Source of the DNA: Chlamydiota bacterium
GTDB lineage: Bacteria > Chlamydiota > Chlamydiia > Chlamydiales > JAJFMI01
Reading direction: 5' to 3'
Assembly (NCBI GenBank): GCA_021772235.1
Contig: JAJFMI010000191.1
Span: forward strand, 1 to 8,700
Length of the DNA stretch: 8,700 nt
Part shown: positions 5,646-8,700 of the stretch, in pieces
How positions within the stretch are numbered: the first letter of the stretch is position 1
How the letters are laid out: each line of letters begins with the position of its first letter
Notes under the pieces: generated by a model
The model's database searches: none
The model's input: only the letters and a program-made list of their open reading frames with translations
Told to the model about the DNA's origin: nothing
Translations under genes and position numbers: made by a program

Positions 5646-6245
5646 ATGAAACAAATTACAAAATATTTATTCTTACTGGCTCTAGCTCCAGCTTTTAGTG
5701 ACGTGTACCACGTCTTTTCCCAACCACAACAACCAGAAATCATATACGTCCAACCGCCTCAAATTTCTTATCAACCGGAATACCGCACTATTCGTAATAT
5801 CGGCGCCAGTGGCTCTTTGATCGAGCTCGATGATACAAGTCAGTGGATCATTTCACCAGAATGCCAGCGCTTTATTGCTACTTGGCAAATTGGAGATGTT
5901 GTCACTTTTTCGCCAAGTAGAAGATGGAATAAGGGAAAATTTTACTTCACTAACAACAGAACAAACGGAATTGCATATGCCAGTGCATCATTAAGCCCAT
6001 TCCTAGATCAACCAAATACTTTTAAAATTATTCATCTTGATCCAACAAGAAAATTTGTCACGATCCGTTCAAATGCAGGAGTACAATTCCAGTATAAACT
6101 CTCCACGGATAAACATGATTGGGAGGTTGGTGAAACAATATCCGTTGGTTTAGATAACCCTCATAATAACTGTTGTGGAAATAGACAACACCATTATTTA
6201 TATAGCTGGGAATCTGAAGAAGGACACGCAGCACAGCAATATTAA
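5646..6245 (+). CDS. Exported protein with two related beta-rich modules, unknown function
   Basis: A 199-residue protein. Residues 1-18 look like a signal peptide (M-K-Q-I-T-K-Y, then L-F-L-L-A-L-A-P-A-F-S). A Pro/Gln/Tyr-rich linker follows (about 24-47: repeated Q-P motifs). Two similar segments come next: residues 48-90 and 126-170, each a pair of strands ending in a W-x-[IV]-G-[DE]-x-[VI]-[TS] motif (W80-Q-I-G-D-V-V-T and W159-E-V-G-E-T-I-S). This looks like an internal duplication of a small beta module. The tail has a C-C pair (176-177) and many His. No known family is recognised; a surface or periplasmic binding role is possible. Middle gene of the secreted cluster, with its own ribosome site, and followed by a terminator-like hairpin 4 nt after the stop. 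Confidence 0.75.
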   Translation: MKQITKYLFLLALAPAFSDVYHVFSQPQQPEIIYVQPPQISYQPEYRTIRNIGASGSLIELDDTSQWIISPECQRFIATWQIGDVVTFSPSRRWNKGKFYFTNNRTNGIAYASASLSPFLDQPNTFKIIHLDPTRKFVTIRSNAGVQFQYKLSTDKHDWEVGETISVGLDNPHNNCCGNRQHHYLYSWESEEGHAAQQY

Positions 6246-6248
6246 ACA

Positions 6249-6277
6249 GAGCTCTTGAGCTTTCAAGGGCCTCTTTT
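6249..6277 (+). terminator. Intrinsic-terminator-like hairpin between the second and third cluster genes
   Basis: GAGCTCTTGA (6249-6258), loop GCTT, TCAAGGGCCTC (6263-6273), then TTTT. The stem has 8 continuous pairs including one G-U, plus 2 more beyond a bulged C. The T-run runs straight into AGGAG, the ribosome site of the next gene, so the hairpin may work both as partial terminator and as control of downstream translation. Confidence 0.6.
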
Positions 6278-6288
6278 AGGAGATCACT

Positions 6289-6726
6289 ATGGTAGAGCCA
6301 GTATCACTTAATGGCAGCGACGGACAACCACCAAAACCCTTTTTCGAATCACCTATTCTCTTTTGTGCAATTGAAGCGATCACACTAGTGGCAACACGTA
6401 AAACATATAGAAGCACAAACTCAGCGACATTTTCCCTGGTCACATTTATTATGGGAACGGGCTTTGCAATCAAACCGTACACTGTTTGGAACGGCTTTAT
6501 CACTTTTCTAAACTTCTTCCCAGATTCGTCAACAAACAACTCTGGACAACGCGCTATTCCTAAAAGCCAACAAAGCCAGTTTCAGCAGTTTCCGCAACAG
6601 CAAAGAAGTACTTCTGGACAACGCGCTGTTCCTAAAAGTCAACAAAGCCAGCAACCTCCTCGGTCTCAACCTCCAGCAACAGTTTTTACAAATAGTGAAC
6701 GCGCTCAACCTAAAAAGAAAAAGTAG
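6289..6726 (+). CDS. Small membrane protein with Gln/Ser/Pro repeat tail, possibly Inc-like
   Basis: A 145-residue protein starting 6 nt after AGGAG (6278-6282). There is no cleavable signal peptide; residues 1-21 are polar. Hydrophobic segments lie at about 22-36 and 47-62, with a third aromatic stretch at 66-77. The closely spaced pair resembles the bilobed hydrophobic domain of chlamydial inclusion-membrane (Inc) proteins, but that is a shape match only. The tail from residue 78 is Gln/Ser/Pro-rich with two copies of S-G-Q-R-A-[IV]-P-K-S-Q-Q-S-Q (85-97 and 109-121) and a degenerate third (S-E-R-A-Q-P-K), ending in K-K-K-K. The tail is likely disordered and basic, exposed on one side of the membrane. 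Last gene of the secreted/membrane cluster; a weak terminator follows directly. Function unknown. Confidence 0.72.
   Translation: MVEPVSLNGSDGQPPKPFFESPILFCAIEAITLVATRKTYRSTNSATFSLVTFIMGTGFAIKPYTVWNGFITFLNFFPDSSTNNSGQRAIPKSQQSQFQQFPQQQRSTSGQRAVPKSQQSQQPPRSQPPATVFTNSERAQPKKKK
6541..6579 (+). repeat. 39-bp coding repeat, copy 1
   Basis: Starts TCTGGACAACGCGCT and ends CAACAAAGCCAG. It matches 6613-6651 with two substitutions in 39 bases and encodes S-G-Q-R-A-I-P-K-S-Q-Q-S-Q. A shorter diverged relative (GAACGCGCTCAACC, from 6697) follows later in the same gene. Confidence 0.85.
6613..6651 (+). repeat. 39-bp coding repeat, copy 2
   Basis: Second copy, 72 nt downstream of the first. The differences are A to G (Ile to Val) and C to T (silent). 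The near identity at DNA level suggests a recent in-frame duplication. Confidence 0.85.
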
Positions 6727-6728
6727 TA

Positions 6729-6751
6729 GAGAAAGCCCACTCGCTTTTTTC
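6729..6751 (+). terminator. Weak intrinsic terminator after the secreted-protein cluster
   Basis: Stem GAGAAAGC (6729-6736) pairs with GCTTTTTT (6743-6750) around loop CCACTC, with G-U pairs at the base and a T-rich right arm. It sits 3 nt after the stop of the last cluster gene. It would separate the cluster from the serine hydrolase gene. Confidence 0.5.
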
Positions 6752-6763
6752 TTTCGTATCTAT

Positions 6764-6789
6764 TATAGTAACGCGTTAACTTAAGCGTT
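6764..6789 (+). promoter_or_regulatory. Possible promoter/operator upstream of the serine hydrolase
   Basis: TATAGT (6764-6769) or the overlapping TATTAT (6761-6766) could be a -10 box; no good -35 is seen. Directly downstream is a perfect 10-bp palindrome TAACGCGTTA (6769-6778), followed by GTTAAC and CTTAAG palindromes and an AACGC...GCGTT inverted pair (6770-6774/6785-6789). Such symmetry at a start site would suit a repressor, but it is short and could be chance. Confidence 0.3.
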
Positions 6790-6792
6790 TGC

Positions 6793-8265
6793 GTGTTACG
6801 AATTTTTTTTCTTCCTCTTATTTTTATCGGCAGTCTATTTGCTCATGCAGAACATCTCGAGCAGTGGCTCTCAGGGCAGTTTCTTCATGAAGAAGGTGTG
6901 GCAATTGGCGTGGTTTCTCAAGGTGATTTGATTTGGAGTTATCCGCGAGGACTTGCTGATCAAGAACATCATCTGCCCGCAACAGAACAAACTATTTTTC
7001 GTATTGCCTCTTTAACTAAGGTCTTTTCTGCCATTGCTGTATTACAATTAGCCGAACGGGGTCTCTTGCGTCTGGATGACCCGGTGGAAAAACACTTAGT
7101 CTGGTTTCGGATGCATTCATATACAGAAAAACAGTCGATGACGATTCGCGATCTCCTTACTCATAGTTCTGGTTTAGAACGTGAGCCCTATTTTTCCTAT
7201 GGAAAGGTCGTGGGCTATCCAAGTAAAAGTGAATTGCAAAAACACTTACCTCAAGAATCGATCCATTTTAAGCCGGGAGAGGCGTTGATGTACTCAAATT
7301 TGGGCTATGTCATTTTAGGGTGGATCGTGGAAAAAGCTTCTGGAATGCCTTTTGAACGCTATTTACAACAAAAGGTAATTGGTCCATTGCAAATGAAAAG
7401 CACTCTTTGCAAATCGCCTGCGCAGATCGGAAATCGATTTGCCTGGGGCTATAAAAAAGGCGTAGCGGAGCCCAATTGCCACATCTCAACTAAAGGAATG
7501 ACAAGCGCCTTTGGCCTCTATTCTAATTTGCTAGATCTTTCAAAAATAATGGCGATGTTGCAAGGTTATGGAAAAAGTGTACTAAAAAAAGGATCGATCC
7601 AAAAAATGGTGGAACCGCAGTTTACGCGCAAAAACTTGAGCTGGTCGATCGGTCTTTGTCACTACCGCAAAGGGGGCAAAAGCTTGCTTGTCCATTCAGG
7701 AAATTTAGAAGGATTTGTTTCGTTTCTGGGTTTGGATCATGAGGAGGATTTAGGAGTGATTGTCCTTGCCAATGATGAATCAGTAAAAGCAGGAACGATT
7801 GGATTAACAGTTCTGGAATATTTTACAGCGGTGCCACTTTCCGAGAGAGATAGAGAGAAGATAACCCCTTTTCGTAGGCCCGCGCCTTCGGTAAAAGCGC
7901 CGCGACAAGGTCGGGGCGGGAGGAAGCAAGGTTCTTCTTCTCGAAAGGATCGGAAGCGAGGTCGTAAAGCTCGACCTGGCGCGTCTTCTTCAAATAAATC
8001 AACTTCAACGGCCCCTGACCCACCCCAAAATAGCCATACATATCAGGATTATGGAAAAAAACAGGACGCTCATCATAAGAGCGGAGCAAAGAAGCCCCCA
8101 TCGAATGATGAATCGGAGAGAGAGAAAGAAGATCAAAAACGGTTGGAAGAAGATCTAGCTGCGAGGCAGGCGCTTCTACCCGAGACCCCCCGTCTAAGCG
8201 GCCGTCAGCATAGAGAAGAAGTGGCACGTGAACTTGCTCGTCGTAAAGACCTCTCTGCTGATTAA
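6793..8265 (+). CDS. Exported class C beta-lactamase-family serine hydrolase with antisense-encoded C-terminal extension
   Basis: A 490-residue protein from GTG 6793; an in-frame stop at 6769 leaves no better start. Signal peptide: residues 1-19 (M-L-R-I-F-F-L-P-L-I-F, cleavage near A-H-A). The catalytic domain (about 20-345) has the serine beta-lactamase/DD-peptidase motifs: S73-L-T-K76 nucleophile and base, Y167-S-N, and H301-S-G in place of K-T-G. L-L-T-H-S-S-G-L and P-G-E-A-L-M-Y-S-N-L-G-Y are typical of the Beta-lactamase (PF00144) esterase/peptidase group. It probably acts in the periplasm on peptidoglycan peptides or ester substrates; true antibiotic hydrolysis is not implied. Residues 344-490 are Arg/Lys/Ser/Glu-rich, without hydrophobic core, and lie entirely antisense to the sulfatase gene. 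The extension may be a stop-loss product; the core call is strong, the tail uncertain. Confidence 0.85.
   Translation: MLRIFFLPLIFIGSLFAHAEHLEQWLSGQFLHEEGVAIGVVSQGDLIWSYPRGLADQEHHLPATEQTIFRIASLTKVFSAIAVLQLAERGLLRLDDPVEKHLVWFRMHSYTEKQSMTIRDLLTHSSGLEREPYFSYGKVVGYPSKSELQKHLPQESIHFKPGEALMYSNLGYVILGWIVEKASGMPFERYLQQKVIGPLQMKSTLCKSPAQIGNRFAWGYKKGVAEPNCHISTKGMTSAFGLYSNLLDLSKIMAMLQGYGKSVLKKGSIQKMVEPQFTRKNLSWSIGLCHYRKGGKSLLVHSGNLEGFVSFLGLDHEEDLGVIVLANDESVKAGTIGLTVLEYFTAVPLSERDREKITPFRRPAPSVKAPRQGRGGRKQGSSSRKDRKRGRKARPGASSSNKSTSTAPDPPQNSHTYQDYGKKQDAHHKSGAKKPPSNDESEREKEDQKRLEEDLAARQALLPETPRLSGRQHREEVARELARRKDLSAD
7823..8265. other. 443-bp convergent coding overlap
   Basis: The serine hydrolase (plus) and the sulfatase-family gene (minus) share 443 bp. 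Codon phases place plus position 1 opposite minus position 1, plus position 2 opposite minus position 3, and plus position 3 opposite minus position 2. The amino acid class of the plus tail is therefore set largely by sulfatase wobble bases. The minus frame is the one with recognisable conserved motifs. Confidence 0.85.
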
Positions 8266-8700
8266 AATTTTTATCATGCTCGCCCATCGCAAAACCATGA
8301 TCCCCCAAAATAAAAAAAATCGTATTTTTCGTGAGTCCCGTCCGTTTCGCATGATCCATAAATAGCCCGAGTGAACTATCAGCATAGGAAACCGTTTGCA
8401 AATAGCGCTCATGAGATGTCGCATTTGTTAATGGCGATTGCGGCGCAACGCCAGGAGGAAGACGCCAAGGATGGTGCGTCGAAATAGTAAAGAGCGTCAT
8501 AAAAAGCGGTTTATCACCACGCTCTTGTAAAAATTTAGTTCCGTAGCGCATCATGTATTCATCATGTACGCCCCAACTTGTCTCAGGAGAGTTAGGGCAG
8601 AGTCCTTGAATTTCCGCCTTTCCCATTACATGGTCATAGCCATGCTTCTTAAAATACTCACGCTGATTTTCAAACTTCAGCGCGCCATTGTGTAAATAGG
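7823..8700 (-). CDS. LTA-synthase-like sulfatase/alkaline-phosphatase superfamily enzyme (partial, C-terminal part)
   Basis: 292 codons to the right edge; the frame stays open through 8700, so the 5' part lies outside and the ATG at 8626 is internal. From the edge inward: Y-L-H-N-G-A-L-K-F-E-N-Q-R-E-Y-F-K-K-H-G-Y-D, the segment that in LtaS-type enzymes follows the catalytic Thr region; then S-W-G-V-H-D-E (from about 8575), T-I-S-T-H-H-P-W (about 8485-8462), the metal-binding G-D-H-G (8305-8294), Y-D-E-Q-V-H-V-P-L-L-L-Y, and the sulfatase C-terminal signature E-L-Y-D-L-A-S-D-P-F-E-K-K-N-L. The family transfers or hydrolyses phospho-head groups (glycerol-phosphate, phosphoethanolamine) or sulfate outside the membrane. 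The N-terminal membrane segments and nucleophile are not in view, so the substrate is open; a Gram-negative would not make lipoteichoic acid. Its 3' half lies antisense to the serine hydrolase tail. Confidence 0.85.
   Translation of the reverse strand, partial: YLHNGALKFENQREYFKKHGYDHVMGKAEIQGLCPNSPETSWGVHDEYMMRYGTKFLQERGDKPLFMTLFTISTHHPWRLPPGVAPQSPLTNATSHERYLQTVSYADSSLGLFMDHAKRTGLTKNTIFFILGDHGFAMGEHDKNFNQQRGLYDEQVHVPLLLYADGRLDGGSRVEAPASQLDLLPTVFDLLSLSPIHHSMGASLLRSYDERPVFFHNPDMYGYFGVGQGPLKLIYLKKTRQVELYDLASDPFEKKNLASSRPDLVAALLPKARAYEKGLSSLYLSRKVAPL

Noticed and set aside
5504..5743. Minus-strand frames opposite the secreted-protein cluster (5355-5564, 5504-5743, 6276-6539)
   Set aside because: They mirror Glu/Ala-rich or membrane-coding sequence on the other strand and have no ribosome site or domain.
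7823..8265. C-terminal tail of the serine hydrolase as a known functional domain
   Set aside because: Its low-complexity charged composition follows from being antisense to a conserved sulfatase, and no domain motif is visible.

Overview
The window reads as bacterial chromosomal DNA from a Gram-negative organism. The Gram-negative call rests on a PagL-type lipid A deacylase with a complete catalytic motif, a secreted beta-barrel-like protein, and many Sec signal peptides. Coding DNA is moderately AT-rich. Several small exported proteins of unrecognised family, several lipid-type hydrolases and a possible Inc-like membrane protein make a host-associated lineage such as an environmental chlamydia (or a Legionella-like organism) my best guess, but nothing here proves it.

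Layout. (1) 1-1119, minus strand: SRPBCC-fold protein -> exported alpha/beta hydrolase -> start of an AdoMet decarboxylase-like protein that runs off the left edge. The genes overlap by 4 and 56 nt, so this is a tight operon. (2) 1120-1166: very compact divergent promoter region; both first genes appear leaderless. (3) 1167-3118, plus strand: putative outer-membrane beta-barrel followed, with a 1-nt overlap, by a class 3 lipase-like protein. (4) 3119-3695: no credible gene; the whole interval is one imperfect palindrome of about 577 bp containing a perfect 30-bp inverted pair. (5) 3705-5208, minus strand: PagL-like lipid A 3-O-deacylase -> YheT/EMB8-family alpha/beta hydrolase. (6) 5305-6726, plus strand: three small exported or membrane proteins, each followed by an RNA hairpin. 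(7) 6793-8265, plus strand: exported class C beta-lactamase-family serine hydrolase. Its last 147 codons run antisense through the 3' end of (8), an LTA-synthase-like sulfatase-superfamily gene (7823 to the right edge, minus strand).

Function. Five of the recognisable proteins are serine-type hydrolases or envelope lipid enzymes (exported hydrolase, class 3 lipase-like, YheT-like, PagL-like, beta-lactamase-like), and the sulfatase-superfamily enzyme probably works on phospholipid head groups or envelope glycans. The theme is envelope and lipid metabolism or remodelling, but the genes lie in separate transcription units and no joint pathway is shown. The most unusual items are the 577-bp palindrome, the 443-bp antisense coding overlap, the leaderless divergent promoter pair, and the hairpin-punctuated operon of secreted proteins.
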